A stretch of DNA of 64,000 bases from Phycisphaeraceae bacterium (GCA_019636555.1 JAHBXH010000001.1:1426001-1490000), one strand, 5' to 3'; positions 7,051 through 17,048 are shown, counted from the first letter of the stretch. Made by a program: numbers and translations. The notes: generated by a model not told the origin, from the sequence alone.

Positions 7051-9516
7051 ATGAGCGCAAGCGGAATCGGAATCGGAATTCTCGGCATCGTCGGAGTGAT
7101 CCTCGCGGTCGCGATCGCGGTGCTTCTCATCACCCACCTGATCGTTCCGATCTTCAAAGGTCTTGCCTGGATCATCGCGCGGATCTTCCACTTTGTCGTC
7201 GGCATGCTTTCGGACATCGTCCGCACGGTCGGCGCGATTCTCGCGATGATCCTGTTCGCGCCGCTGGTGGTGCTCAACATCATCATCGGACGCTGGTCGG
7301 CATCTGCCCATTTCGCGAACTCGGTCAAGGGTGAACTCGCAATCGCGGGCGCTTGTCTGTATCGCGTCTGCCTCGGCCATCCGGCGCGCCTGCTCGGTTT
7401 GGGCGGGCTCGTTGAAGGAATCGAGCAGCGTTTTCCGCAGGCGGTCGCTCAGGCGCCGACTTCCGACAAGCCGTCGCGCGGGCGCGCCGGACAATTCGAG
7501 GGATACAAGATCGTCGGGTCGCTGCCGACGGGCGGTTCCGGCTCCAAGCTCTATATCGCCGAGCCTGACCCGATCAAGCGCGCTTCGTTCGAGCGTGCCG
7601 GATTCCGGAATGTGGATCAGGTGGTCATCAAGAACTTCCCGGTCGAAGACGGCTCCAACCTTCCCAACATCGTGCGTGAATCGCGGGCCCTTGAGGCCGC
7701 GAAGAAGCTCGGCCTGGTGCTCGATCACGAGTTGAGCCCCGCCAAGTTCTATTACGTGATGCGCTATGTGCCCGGGCAGACGTTCAACGTCGTCATCCAG
7801 CAGATGCACGCGCAGAGCGATCCCAGCCTGCAGGGGCTCGATGACCGTCACCTGCGAAGCACGCTCGGTTATGTCTCCGATCTTGTTTCGACACTCGATC
7901 AATACCACCAGGGCGGCCTGTGGCACAAGGACGTCAAGCCGGAAAACATCATCGTCGAGCAACTTGGAGGCGTGCCGCGCGCACACCTTGTCGATTTCGG
8001 CCTCGTCACTCCGCTCCGCAGCGCGATGACGCTCACGACCCATGGCACCGAGTATTTCCGTGATCCGGAACTCGTGCGTCTGGCGCTGCGTGGCGTGAAG
8101 GTCCAGGAAGTAGATGGCGCCAAGTTTGACGTGTACGCGGCAGGTGCGGTGCTCTTTGCCGCGATGGAAAACAGCTTCCCGGCCCACGGCGTGCTCAGCC
8201 AGATCACGCGCCGCTGCCCGGAGGCTGTCAAGTGGATCATCCGCCGCGCGATGGCGGACTACGACAAGCGGTATACATCCGCGGCCCAGATGCTCGCCGA
8301 CCTGATCGTGGTGCAAAGCGCGCCCGATGCATTCGCGCTCAAGCCGATCGATCTGCCAAGCATGCGGGGCGAGCCGCTCGAAGTGCCGCCGAGAATGCCC
8401 GAGCCGGCGATGGCCGGGGCCGCAGCTGCGGCAGCGCCGTTTGCCGCGGCGTATGCGTCGCCCGTCGGGCCTGCCGCCAAACCGGCACGCGCGGGTCGTC
8501 CGGATATCCGCTTGCTCAATTGGTGGACGGGCGAACATGTCGTGGTTCCCGAAGTTCCGGACGCGGCAGCAAGTAGTCGTCCGCCGTTTGGCGGCTGGGA
8601 AGGGACGGTTCGGAACGTCAGCGAGAAAGTCGAACGGGCCGTCGACGGCGCGTTCGCCGCAGCGGGTCTCGCCGGCGCGGCGCGTTCTCCGCGCGGAGCG
8701 GCGCATCTCCGCAGCGCCCGCGAGCAGATCGATGCCGCGCGCGCGAGGATCCAGACCAAGCGTGAAAAAATGAAGTCGCGGCGCGGCGCCTGGGCGGCGT
8801 CGAAGGCGGCCGGCCGCTATTCCAACAAGCCCGGCGCGGGCTCGTTCGTGAGCACGCTGATCGCGATCGGCGGCGCGTTCTTTATCTTTATGATGGTGCG
8901 CGGAACAAACTCGCGCAGTTCCGTTTCGAGTTCCAGCACGCAGGTCACCCAGGCGATCGCGTCGGTTCCCTCTGCAACCCGCGACGGGGCGATGGAAACG
9001 ATTCGCTTTGCGTCGCAGTCGGCGGGCGACAAGGCGGTCACCACCAAGCGCTCGAAGAGGAGCAAGACAGTCCCCGTGGTCGAGGCTACTCCAGTTCTCG
9101 ACGTCGAAGCCAAGGCGCTGTTTGTGAGCGACTTCCCCGCGCCGCTCTCGGCCGAAGCCCGCTCCCGCGTGGATTCGGTTGTGAACGGTCTCCGCAAGAG
9201 CGGGTTTGAACTCTGCGGCGATACCCCCGAAGCGAAGGAAGGCGATCAGGAGACGATCGATCGGCTGGCGGAAGCTCGCGTCGCCGTCTCCGGAGTCGAG
9301 GTCGCGTCGAATGAATTCAGAGATCGTCTCGCGCAGTGGGCGGGAGAAAAGGGTATGGACCTGGTGGTCTGGCTCCGCCCGCAGGTCGATTCCAGCGGAA
9401 AGCCTGATGTGGCCAAGGCGCCCGTGGCTTATGTCATCGCTGCGTCGGACACCGACGACGCCGTGAGGAATACTGCGCGAGACGCGATCGCCGGGGCGCT
9501 GCGGAACGCGAAATGA
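7051..9516 (+). CDS. membrane-anchored Ser/Thr protein kinase
   Basis: 821 residues. Two hydrophobic stretches precede the kinase domain (about 5-35 and 57-80). The kinase fold spans about 150-430 and has the glycine-rich loop (SLPTGGSGSKLY), the ATP lysine K194 in QVVIKNF, the helix-C Glu in RESRALEAA, catalytic HKDVKPENI with D294 (HKD in place of HRD), and D315 of DFG. All catalytic residues are kept, so it is probably active. A Pro/Ala linker follows, then a membrane segment at about 599-618 (STLIAIGGAFFIFMMVRG) and a C-terminal domain of about 200 residues that may face the periplasm. N-terminal membrane helices plus a late one are unusual. The ATG at 7051 follows GAGGTG. The gene lies 71 bp after the sigma factor and ends four bases before the convergent trpD stop. 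Confidence 0.9.
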   Translation: MSASGIGIGILGIVGVILAVAIAVLLITHLIVPIFKGLAWIIARIFHFVVGMLSDIVRTVGAILAMILFAPLVVLNIIIGRWSASAHFANSVKGELAIAGACLYRVCLGHPARLLGLGGLVEGIEQRFPQAVAQAPTSDKPSRGRAGQFEGYKIVGSLPTGGSGSKLYIAEPDPIKRASFERAGFRNVDQVVIKNFPVEDGSNLPNIVRESRALEAAKKLGLVLDHELSPAKFYYVMRYVPGQTFNVVIQQMHAQSDPSLQGLDDRHLRSTLGYVSDLVSTLDQYHQGGLWHKDVKPENIIVEQLGGVPRAHLVDFGLVTPLRSAMTLTTHGTEYFRDPELVRLALRGVKVQEVDGAKFDVYAAGAVLFAAMENSFPAHGVLSQITRRCPEAVKWIIRRAMADYDKRYTSAAQMLADLIVVQSAPDAFALKPIDLPSMRGEPLEVPPRMPEPAMAGAAAAAAPFAAAYASPVGPAAKPARAGRPDIRLLNWWTGEHVVVPEVPDAAASSRPPFGGWEGTVRNVSEKVERAVDGAFAAAGLAGAARSPRGAAHLRSAREQIDAARARIQTKREKMKSRRGAWAASKAAGRYSNKPGAGSFVSTLIAIGGAFFIFMMVRGTNSRSSVSSSSTQVTQAIASVPSATRDGAMETIRFASQSAGDKAVTTKRSKRSKTVPVVEATPVLDVEAKALFVSDFPAPLSAEARSRVDSVVNGLRKSGFELCGDTPEAKEGDQETIDRLAEARVAVSGVEVASNEFRDRLAQWAGEKGMDLVVWLRPQVDSSGKPDVAKAPVAYVIAASDTDDAVRNTARDAIAGALRNAK

Positions 9517-9520
9517 GTGC

Positions 9521-10621
9521 CTAATTGGACGATTCGGCGTGGTGCGACGCCGCCCTCAACGCGTCCAGCCGCCCCAGCGCTCTCCCTGTGTCGACCGCTG
9601 CCCGGGCCAATCCGATTCCCTCGCGCAGATCGTTCGCCTCACCCGAAACATACATCGCTGCACCCGCATTCAGTAGCACCATGTCGCCTTTTGCTCCGAC
9701 TTTTCCGTGCAGCACGTCCCGCGCGATCCCAACCGCTTCCTCGAGCGAATCGGCCTGGAGCGCTTCGCGCGTCGAGCGCGACAAGCCGAATTGCTCCGGA
9801 TGAATTGTCACCGTCCGCACCGATTCCCCTTCAACGTGCGCCACGAGATTCGATGAGGTTGTCGAGAGCTCATCAAAGCCGTCGTCCGCGTGCACGACCA
9901 TTGCACGCGTGCATCCGAGCCTCGACAGCGCTTCGGCGACGATTCGCACGTGCTCGGTGCGAGACACTCCCAGGAGTTGCCTCGTCGCTCGGCCCGGGTT
10001 TGTCAGTGGCCCCAGCAGATTGAAGATCGTGGGGAAGCCGAGAGACTTTCGCACCGGAGCCGCAGCGCGTGTCGCGGGGTGGTGATGAATCGCAAAGCAA
10101 AAGCAGAGCCCGGCCTGCTCAACGCACTTTGCCTGAACTTCTGGCGAAGCCTCGACGTTGACCCCGAGCGCCTGCATGATCTCAGCTGAGCCACGACCGG
10201 TCCGGCTGCGGTTGCCGTGCTTCACCACTTTGGCGCCCGCGCCCGCGGCAACGAGGGCGGCGATCGTCGAGACGTTAAACAGTTTCGGCGCACCGCCCGT
10301 TCCGCACGTGTCGATCACCCGTGCTCGAATTTCTTCATTCAATGGGACCGGTGTCACATGTCGGCGCATCGAGGTGGCCGCACCCACCAATTCATCGGCG
10401 CTCGCGCCCTTCGCTTCGATCAGCGAGAGAAGGCTCGCGATCTGTCCAGCGTCCAGATTGCCCAGCAGAAGCTGTTCGAACACTTCCTCAGAAGCGAGGG
10501 CGGACAGCCCGCGTCCCTTCGCCAGGTCCGCCAGCGCGGCATGGATTGAAATCGATGATTCAGACAACTCCAACAAGGTAGCCAATACGTGAGGCCCGCG
10601 TTCGATTGCCAGTCTCCGCAA
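9521..10621 (-). CDS. trpD: anthranilate phosphoribosyltransferase
   Basis: Up to 366 residues. Diagnostic motifs are DTCGTGGAPKLFNVST (PRPP-binding glycine loop), KHGNRSRTGRGSAEIMQALG and NLLGPLTNPG. It transfers phosphoribose to anthranilate, the second step of tryptophan synthesis. It stands alone here: no other trp gene is within the window. The N-terminus is uncertain. The longest form uses TTG at 10621, but family alignment would begin near ISIHAALADLAKG, and no ribosome site settles it. It is divergent from the membrane protein at 10692 and convergent with the kinase. Confidence 0.92.
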   Translation of the reverse strand: MRRLAIERGPHVLATLLELSESSISIHAALADLAKGRGLSALASEEVFEQLLLGNLDAGQIASLLSLIEAKGASADELVGAATSMRRHVTPVPLNEEIRARVIDTCGTGGAPKLFNVSTIAALVAAGAGAKVVKHGNRSRTGRGSAEIMQALGVNVEASPEVQAKCVEQAGLCFCFAIHHHPATRAAAPVRKSLGFPTIFNLLGPLTNPGRATRQLLGVSRTEHVRIVAEALSRLGCTRAMVVHADDGFDELSTTSSNLVAHVEGESVRTVTIHPEQFGLSRSTREALQADSLEEAVGIARDVLHGKVGAKGDMVLLNAGAAMYVSGEANDLREGIGLARAAVDTGRALGRLDALRAASHHAESSN

Positions 10622-10691
10622 TCAGGAAACCGGGAACAGACCTTTGCGGAATCCGATCTCGCTTCCCCTTCCGTTCGTACCATCTTGCGGA

Positions 10692-12995
10692 ATGCAACGC
10701 GAATCCGCCTTCGCGATGGACAAGACATTCAAGAGCGCCGCGCAGGTGGCGAGGCGTCGCCTCGTCGCCGATTTCCTCTCGACCGCGGGCGTGTTTCTGC
10801 TCGCCGCGTCGGTTTTCTCCGTTGTGTGCGTGCTCGCGGCAAAGTTCACACCCTTCCCGCTGATCCCGTGGTGGGGTTATGTTGTGGTCGCTGTCGTCGC
10901 CGTCGTTGCGGCGTTCGTGCTGGCGGTTCGCCAAGGCTGGTCAAACGAACGCGCGGCACGCGAGCTTGATCGAGCGCTCGGTTTCAAGGACACGCTTGGC
11001 TCGGCGCTCGAACTTCGAGGTTCGCATCTCGAGCACGAGCGCCCCTTCGTCGCGGAACTCGCCGCCCGCGCAGAACGCTTCGCCGAATCTGCACAAGCCG
11101 ATCGGGCGGTGCGAGTGCGGTTCGGGAACGCCTGGTTGATCTGGCCCGCGGTCGCCGCGGCCGCTTTCGCATGCTCCGTGTGGATACCCGATCGGGCGCA
11201 GCACGCCGCGATGCAGGCGAAAAAGCGCGAGCAGGAAGTGCGCGAGGCGACCGCCGAAATCCGTGAAGTCGCCAAGATGGTCGAGGAATCGCCCAAGCCT
11301 TCCGAGCCCGAGCAAATGGAAAGGCCGCTCGACGAAAAACTCTCCGAAATTGAGCAGGAGCTCGCGGCGGGCCAGCTCACGCCCCACGATGCCAGAGTTC
11401 GAACCGCCGAAGAGTTGAGCCGCCACGCGGAAGAAACCGAGAAGAAGGCGCGCCAGAGCGAAGCGAGCATCGAGGAAGCACGCCGGGCGCTTGCTCGCGC
11501 CGCTGCCCGATCGCGGCAAGCCGCATCGCAGTCTGGCTCGCGTCTTGCCGAGGCTTTGCGGAACGGAGATCTTGATTCCGCGGCGGAAGAACTCGAGCGG
11601 CTCGAGCGCTCGGCCGGATCCACGGAGCGCGAGCAGGCCGCTCGTGAACTCGAACAGATTTCAAAGAATCTCGATTCCGGGACACAGACCGATTCGGAAG
11701 ACCGAACTGCCGCCGCCGATGGACAGCGTCCGACGCAATCGGTACAAGAGCGCTTGCAGGAAGCCGCGAAGGACGCGGCAAACGACCTGAAGCGGCCGCC
11801 AAGCGAACCTCCGCCAAATCCGAGCGAGCAAAAGCAGAGCGGTTCTCAAGGTGAGGATCAGCCCAAGAGCGATCAGAGTTCGAAGGATCAATCGAGCGAG
11901 CGGCAGGGTTCCGATTCGGCTTCCGGTGGGCAACAGAAGAAAGAGAATCCGGAGAATACCGGCGGAGGAGCAGAGAAAACCGATCAACCTTCGGGCGCGG
12001 AACAATCGAAGAAGCCCGATTCTTCCAATCAGCCGGGTTCGCAGGATTCGAACGCGCAATCGGGTCAAAGCCGAGGCGATCAACCGGCTCGGCAACCCGA
12101 CAACTCCGGACAGCAGCCGCCTCAACAACCGGGTGCGGATCAACCCGGTCAAAGCGGCAAGCAAAAGCAGGAGCCGCGCCCGGGTTCCGCTCCGGATCAA
12201 AGGTCGCAATCTTCCGAGCGAAGCAAGAAGCCCGGCGAGTCGGGCCAGAACTCCCCGAGCGGTTCGCAACAGCGCCAACCCACGGAAGCGCCGGAAAACG
12301 AAGGCCAATCGTCGAAGAGCGATGCGAATCAGAGCCAGAATCAGCCCGGCCCATCGAAACCGATCCAGCAGCCCGGCGCTGGGCAAACTTCTGATGCACA
12401 AAGTCCGACCGATCCCGGCGCGACTCCTCGGCAGAAACCGGGAGACTCGCAGGGCGGCGCGTCCACCCCGCGGCCTGACTCGGGCCCGAACGGAGGCGCG
12501 CAGAGGCTCGCACAGGAATTGAGGGATTTGTCGAAACAGCGCGGCGACGCGCAGCAGCAGCGCGAAACCGCGCGAGGCATGCGTGATCGCGCCGAACAAA
12601 TGCTCGAGAACGCTTCGCCGGAAGAGCGTGCCCGACTGCAGGACCTGGCGAAGCGCCTCGCGGACTCAGATCGCGCCGATCCCGGGAGTTCTCCGGCCCC
12701 TTGGCGCGGGCCGACACAGACTTTCGACGCTCGCCCGCCGGCGCCAGATCTCGAATCCAAGCCGCTCAACGACTCGCGACCCGCTGAACGCACCATCGCG
12801 GAATGGCTGAGCGAACCCAAGTCCGGAGGCGCCGCGCCGCCGGGAGCGATCCCGCAGGAACCGATCCGACGCGCGACCGAAAGTGCGCGTCAAGCAATCG
12901 AGCAGCAGACCATTCCGCCTCAGTATTCCGACTTGGTCCGTCGAGTGTTTAAGCGATACGCCGAGTCGGCTCAGGGATCGGGAGCCAACAAGTGA
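10692..12995 (+). CDS. membrane protein with coiled coil and long low-complexity region
   Basis: About 767 residues from ATG 10692 (MQRESAFAMDKTFK); a second ATG at 10716 is equally possible. Two adjacent membrane segments (about 35-85) and a third near 150 (IWPAVAAAAFACSVWI) are followed by a charged helical region (about 165-330). A region of roughly 260 residues made almost only of Ser, Gln, Pro, Gly, Lys, Glu and Asp (about 340-600) comes next. A C-terminal conserved-looking part resumes with TPRPDSGPNGGAQRLAQELR. Its stop overlaps the start of the von Willebrand A gene (TGATG), so the two should act together, probably as an envelope assembly. The layout resembles the large DUF4175-type proteins found beside MoxR/vWA genes, but the family call is tentative. 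Confidence 0.75.
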   Translation: MQRESAFAMDKTFKSAAQVARRRLVADFLSTAGVFLLAASVFSVVCVLAAKFTPFPLIPWWGYVVVAVVAVVAAFVLAVRQGWSNERAARELDRALGFKDTLGSALELRGSHLEHERPFVAELAARAERFAESAQADRAVRVRFGNAWLIWPAVAAAAFACSVWIPDRAQHAAMQAKKREQEVREATAEIREVAKMVEESPKPSEPEQMERPLDEKLSEIEQELAAGQLTPHDARVRTAEELSRHAEETEKKARQSEASIEEARRALARAAARSRQAASQSGSRLAEALRNGDLDSAAEELERLERSAGSTEREQAARELEQISKNLDSGTQTDSEDRTAAADGQRPTQSVQERLQEAAKDAANDLKRPPSEPPPNPSEQKQSGSQGEDQPKSDQSSKDQSSERQGSDSASGGQQKKENPENTGGGAEKTDQPSGAEQSKKPDSSNQPGSQDSNAQSGQSRGDQPARQPDNSGQQPPQQPGADQPGQSGKQKQEPRPGSAPDQRSQSSERSKKPGESGQNSPSGSQQRQPTEAPENEGQSSKSDANQSQNQPGPSKPIQQPGAGQTSDAQSPTDPGATPRQKPGDSQGGASTPRPDSGPNGGAQRLAQELRDLSKQRGDAQQQRETARGMRDRAEQMLENASPEERARLQDLAKRLADSDRADPGSSPAPWRGPTQTFDARPPAPDLESKPLNDSRPAERTIAEWLSEPKSGGAAPPGAIPQEPIRRATESARQAIEQQTIPPQYSDLVRRVFKRYAESAQGSGANK

Positions 12996-15900
12996 TGCTC
13001 GGCGCAGATTGCCCCGTGCTGCTCGCATCGGCCTTCGACCGCTGGCTTGACACGATCGGAATCGCGGTCGAGCGCCCCTGGCTGCTCGCGGTCTTTGGTC
13101 TCGGCGCTCTGATCATGGGCGCGACAGCGCGCGGTTTCGGCGTCATGAGTCGTCCGCGCCGGATTGTCGCTGCCGTCATCCGCGCCGCCCTCATCCTGCT
13201 CATCGGCGCGTGTGTGTCGGGGATCGCGCTCGTGCGAACAACGGACAAGCTCGCGGCGGTCGCGGTCGTCGATGTCTCCGATTCCGTTCGCCGATTCGGG
13301 GCGCTCTCCGGTCTCGACTTCTCCACTCGGGTCGCGGATTACATACGGGGTGCGACGGATTCGAGGGGGCCCGACGATCTTCTAGGCGTCGTTGTGTTTG
13401 ACGGTCGAGCAATCACAACGACGGCTCCAACTGCCGCCAGAATCGGCGAGTTCTCGTTCGATGCTCCCGGCGCGGAGGGAACGGACATCGAGTCGGCGCT
13501 CCGGCTTGCCCGCGCGATTCTTCCTCCGGATGCCGCGGGCAGGTTGATACTGTTCACAGACGGCAACGAGACCCGGGGCAGCGCCCTAAGCGGCGTTCGC
13601 GAATTCGAATCTTCGGCTCGCCCGGTTCCTGTCGACGTCGTTCCTCTCAAATACAAGCTGGAGAACGAGGTCTACATCTCGAATGTCGATGCGCCGTCTC
13701 TGGCCCCCGCCGATTCGAGCGTGCGGCTGCGCGTGACGCTCTTCAGCACCGGCGATGCCTTCGGGACCATGCGTGTTGTCTCGTCCGATGCGCGCGAGCA
13801 GGAGCTTCACGCCCAGCAGGTCGAACTTCAAGCCGGTGAAAACGTCAGGACAATCGAGGTGCCGCTCGGGCCGGGGCGCGTGCACCGCTTCCGCGCGGTT
13901 TTCGAGCCACAGACCGGCGCCGACGGGAAGCCGGCCGGCGACACGCTGGCGGAGAACAACGCCGCGACGGCGTTCACCCTCACTCCGGGTGCCGGTTCGG
14001 TCCTGATCGTGGAGGGATCGTCGGGCGAGCCGTCTCCACTCGCACGCACTCTCAAGGACGACGGGTTGAAGGTGGAAGTGCTTCCGGCGCGCCTGGTGCC
14101 TTCGGATCCGCTGACTCTTCAGAACTACGACCTGGTGATTCTCGAAGATGTCGGCGCTGAGGATTTGCCCGAGCCGACGCAGCGGCTGCTTGCCGGCGCC
14201 GTGCGCGAAATGGGAATCGGACTTGTCATGGTGGGGGGGCCGAATTCGTTCGGCGCCGGTGGCTGGCGCAACACGCCGATCGAGCCCGTTCTGCCCGTGC
14301 TTCTGGACCTGCCCGAGCGACTGGTCGAACCGGAGTCGGCGGTTGTCTTCGTTCTCGACAATTCGGGTTCGATGCGCCGATCGGTCATGGGCTCGTCGCG
14401 CAGTCAGCAGGAGATCGCGAATCAATCCGCCGCAATGGCGCTGGGCGCGCTCGATCGAAGAGACCTTGTCGGTGTCATCGCATTCAACAGCAGCTACGAC
14501 GTTGTTCAGCCGCTGGCGCCGAACTCGGATCCGGCCTCTACGGCGAGCGCGATTCTGTCGATCGGTCCCGGAGGCGGAACAAACCTCGGCCCGGCGCTTG
14601 TTGAAGCGGGCAACCAGCTCCTTTCGGTCAAAGCAAAGAACAAGAACATCATCGTGCTCACCGACGGCGTTTCGCAGGACCGCGACAGCCTGCCCGACAT
14701 CGCTCGCTCCCTTTCCAAGCAGGACGTTCGCGTTTCGACCATCGCAATCGGCGATGACGCCGACGCATCAGGTCTCGAGGAAATCGCGCGCCTGGGAGAG
14801 GGAAAGTACTACCAAGTGACGAATCCGTCGGTTCTTCCCCGGATCTTCATGCGAGCGGTGAAAGTCATTCGCTCGCCGCTGATTCGCGAAGAGCCGTTCC
14901 GCCCGGTCGTGCTGCCGTCCGGTTCACCGGCGACGATCGGCGTTGACGCTCCGCCAGATCTGCTCGGGCTCTGCCTCACCCAGCCCAGGCCGGATCCGAC
15001 GGTTGTCAACGCGATCGTCTCTCCGACCGGGGAGCCGGTATTGAGTCACTGGCGGGTCGAACTTGGTCAAGTGGCGGCATTCACTTCGGACGCGGGTCAT
15101 TGGGCAAACAACTGGCTCGATTGGCCGGGCTACCGGCGGATGTGGACGCAACTCGCCCGATTCCTGAGCCGGAGTCAGTCGAGCAGTCCGTACAGCGCTC
15201 GCGCCGAAGTCGTCGGCGATCGATTGGTCATCCGCGCGGAACGCAGCCCGACCGTTTCGGACGGCGCGACGTCGCTCGGCGCCACAATCTTTTCTCCGAC
15301 CGGTGCACAGATTCCGGTGCGGCTGTCCGAAATTGCGCCCGGCGTTTTTGAGTCCCGCACACACGTATCGGACGAAGGCGCCTACATCGCGGTCATACGG
15401 CCGATCCTGCCCGAGGGAACCGCCGCAACACCGATCATCGCCGGCGCGTCACTGTTTGCGGGTCGTGAATGGCGAGATCTCGCTTCCAATGACGAGTGGC
15501 TGGCGGGCCTTGCTTCGATTTCCGGTATACCGCCCCGATCGCTTGACGACGCCAGGCCGAACTCGTTCTTTGATCGCAACGGCATTCCGCCGCGACGTTC
15601 CCAATCTCCCCTCTGGCCGATTCTTCTCGCATGGATTCCGCCGCTCTTTCTTTTGGATCTGGCGGCCCGCCGGATCGCATGGGACCGTTGGTTGGGCGAT
15701 CATCAATCCGCAATGACGAGCTCAAACGTCGCGAGCCTTGCGAAGCTCAAGACTGTGGAGGCTCTCAGCGACCCGGAAGAGGGCTACCGGGGTGTTCAGC
15801 TTTCTTCCGAGGATGCGTCGCGTCTTGCCGCTGCCGCTCGCGATCGGCGCCGTGCGGAACGGATGGCGGCCACCGCCCCGATCGAAGCGTCCAGCCGGAA

Positions 15901-15997
15901 AGAATCCGGAGCGGAGACTTCGCCCTCCCCCGGGGGCGATTCCCTCCTAGCGGCCAAGCGACGGGCCCGCGAAAAGTTCGAAGAAAAAGAACAGTGA
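12995..15997 (+). CDS. von Willebrand factor A domain membrane protein
   Basis: 1000 residues. Two N-terminal membrane helices (about 25-75) precede a first vWA-like domain beginning VVDVSDS (D93, S95, S97). A glutamine-amidotransferase-like segment follows at about 355-445 (VMVGGPNSFGAGGW), then a second vWA domain with an intact MIDAS triad FVLDNSGSMRR (D455) and TDGVSQDRDSLPDIA. A last membrane helix is near 880-900 (LWPILLAWIPPLFLLDL), followed by a charged cytoplasmic tail. Families of this layout are widespread in planctomycetes, usually near MoxR ATPases and BatA-type genes; no MoxR gene is in view. The ATG at 12995 overlaps the preceding stop, and a GTG three bases earlier is also in frame. 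A role as a metal-dependent adhesion or assembly scaffold is inferred. Confidence 0.85.
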   Translation: MLGADCPVLLASAFDRWLDTIGIAVERPWLLAVFGLGALIMGATARGFGVMSRPRRIVAAVIRAALILLIGACVSGIALVRTTDKLAAVAVVDVSDSVRRFGALSGLDFSTRVADYIRGATDSRGPDDLLGVVVFDGRAITTTAPTAARIGEFSFDAPGAEGTDIESALRLARAILPPDAAGRLILFTDGNETRGSALSGVREFESSARPVPVDVVPLKYKLENEVYISNVDAPSLAPADSSVRLRVTLFSTGDAFGTMRVVSSDAREQELHAQQVELQAGENVRTIEVPLGPGRVHRFRAVFEPQTGADGKPAGDTLAENNAATAFTLTPGAGSVLIVEGSSGEPSPLARTLKDDGLKVEVLPARLVPSDPLTLQNYDLVILEDVGAEDLPEPTQRLLAGAVREMGIGLVMVGGPNSFGAGGWRNTPIEPVLPVLLDLPERLVEPESAVVFVLDNSGSMRRSVMGSSRSQQEIANQSAAMALGALDRRDLVGVIAFNSSYDVVQPLAPNSDPASTASAILSIGPGGGTNLGPALVEAGNQLLSVKAKNKNIIVLTDGVSQDRDSLPDIARSLSKQDVRVSTIAIGDDADASGLEEIARLGEGKYYQVTNPSVLPRIFMRAVKVIRSPLIREEPFRPVVLPSGSPATIGVDAPPDLLGLCLTQPRPDPTVVNAIVSPTGEPVLSHWRVELGQVAAFTSDAGHWANNWLDWPGYRRMWTQLARFLSRSQSSSPYSARAEVVGDRLVIRAERSPTVSDGATSLGATIFSPTGAQIPVRLSEIAPGVFESRTHVSDEGAYIAVIRPILPEGTAATPIIAGASLFAGREWRDLASNDEWLAGLASISGIPPRSLDDARPNSFFDRNGIPPRRSQSPLWPILLAWIPPLFLLDLAARRIAWDRWLGDHQSAMTSSNVASLAKLKTVEALSDPEEGYRGVQLSSEDASRLAAAARDRRRAERMAATAPIEASSRKESGAETSPSPGGDSLLAAKRRAREKFEEKEQ

Positions 15998-16074
15998 TTT
16001 CAGCCGATGGATGGGGAGGGCTTTCAACTGAGAGCAGGGTGAACAACCAGAAACGGTTAATCCCAAAACGAAAA

Positions 16075-16103
16075 ACGAGCCGTCCGGATTTCGGACGGCT
16101 CGT
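16075..16103 (-). terminator. rho-independent terminator of the PEP-CTERM gene
   Basis: A perfect 12-bp stem (ACGAGCCGTCCG / CGGACGGCTCGT) with a GATTT loop is followed on the minus strand by TTTT and CGTTTT. It lies 45 bp past the stop of the gene ending at 16149 and also separates it from the convergent vWA gene. The stem and T tract together make this the best terminator in the window. Confidence 0.85.
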
Positions 16104-16148
16104 CGGAAGTTTCGGAACGCTGTCTCTACACCACGTGTGCGCTGGAGA

Positions 16149-16832
16149 TCAGCGACGGCGACGGGCGGCGATCAGGCCACCGAGGCCGAGGAGGGCGAGA
16201 GAGCCCGGAGTCGGCACGGTTTCCGTGTTGCCGGTGAACGAGCTGTTCGCCGAGAAGTCATTGAAGATCTTCGTGATCGGGTCAAACAGCGGCGCGCCGC
16301 CAGCGGTCAGAATATTGGTCAGCGTGAACACCGCTTCCTGCGGGTTCGCGGGGGTGCGACCCGGATCAAGGAGAGCGATGAGCGAAGCGCCGAATGTGTA
16401 GGCGAAACCGGTCTGATCCGAGAACAGAATCGAGTTGGTACCGCCGACGCGGACGAACGAGCCGGAGGCCGAGTCGCCGCGGACGATCATGCCGCCGCCC
16501 GAATCGGTCACAATGAAGTAGCCCGCGACGTTGGCGGTGGTCACGCCGCCGACGGTCACCGCGGGGCTGATCAGAAGATTCAGCTCGAGGTGGGCGTTGT
16601 TGAATGTCTGCTGGAACGGCGTGGGCTCAGACAGGCCGTCCACGATGAACGAAATCGGCACAGCCATGTTGTACGAAATGAGCCCGATGCCCGCGCCTCC
16701 GCCGTTGGCGACGTTCGTCACCGGGCGGATGCCCAAGCCGGGGTCAGCGAATGAGAATGCCAGACCGGCCTGCGCCGCTCCCGCGACCGCAAACGCCGCC
16801 AGAGCGGCCGAAATCTGAATTACCTTCTTCAC
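16149..16832 (-). CDS. PEP-CTERM-type secreted protein
   Basis: 227 residues. The N-terminus MKKVIQISAALAAFAVAGAA is a signal peptide with cleavage expected near AQA. The C-terminus PTPGSLALLGLGGLIAARRR is a PEP-CTERM-like sorting tail: short Pro motif, hydrophobic helix, Arg cluster. The middle is beta-rich, with Gly, Asn and Thr. Such proteins are exported and thought to be processed by exosortase in exopolysaccharide-producing bacteria; no exosortase gene is in the window. The GTG at 16832 was chosen because GAGAGG lies six bases upstream and the signal peptide starts there. The specific function is unknown. Confidence 0.85.
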   Translation of the reverse strand: MKKVIQISAALAAFAVAGAAQAGLAFSFADPGLGIRPVTNVANGGGAGIGLISYNMAVPISFIVDGLSEPTPFQQTFNNAHLELNLLISPAVTVGGVTTANVAGYFIVTDSGGGMIVRGDSASGSFVRVGGTNSILFSDQTGFAYTFGASLIALLDPGRTPANPQEAVFTLTNILTAGGAPLFDPITKIFNDFSANSSFTGNTETVPTPGSLALLGLGGLIAARRRR

Positions 16833-17048
16833 AGCGAACCTCTCTTCCCGAATTCCATGACAGACCGCCCGCGCCAACTCCGCGCACAAAGCGATCCGAC
16901 ACCCGCGACCGCGCAATACGGTCGCTCCACTTCGAACATGCCTCAGGAATCCGGACGATGCCACCAAAGCGCGGAAAAAAACTCCGATTTTGCCGACTCG
17001 CCCGCCGGGGACTTTCCTGCGGCCTTTTCAGGCCCGTTCGTACGAAAA

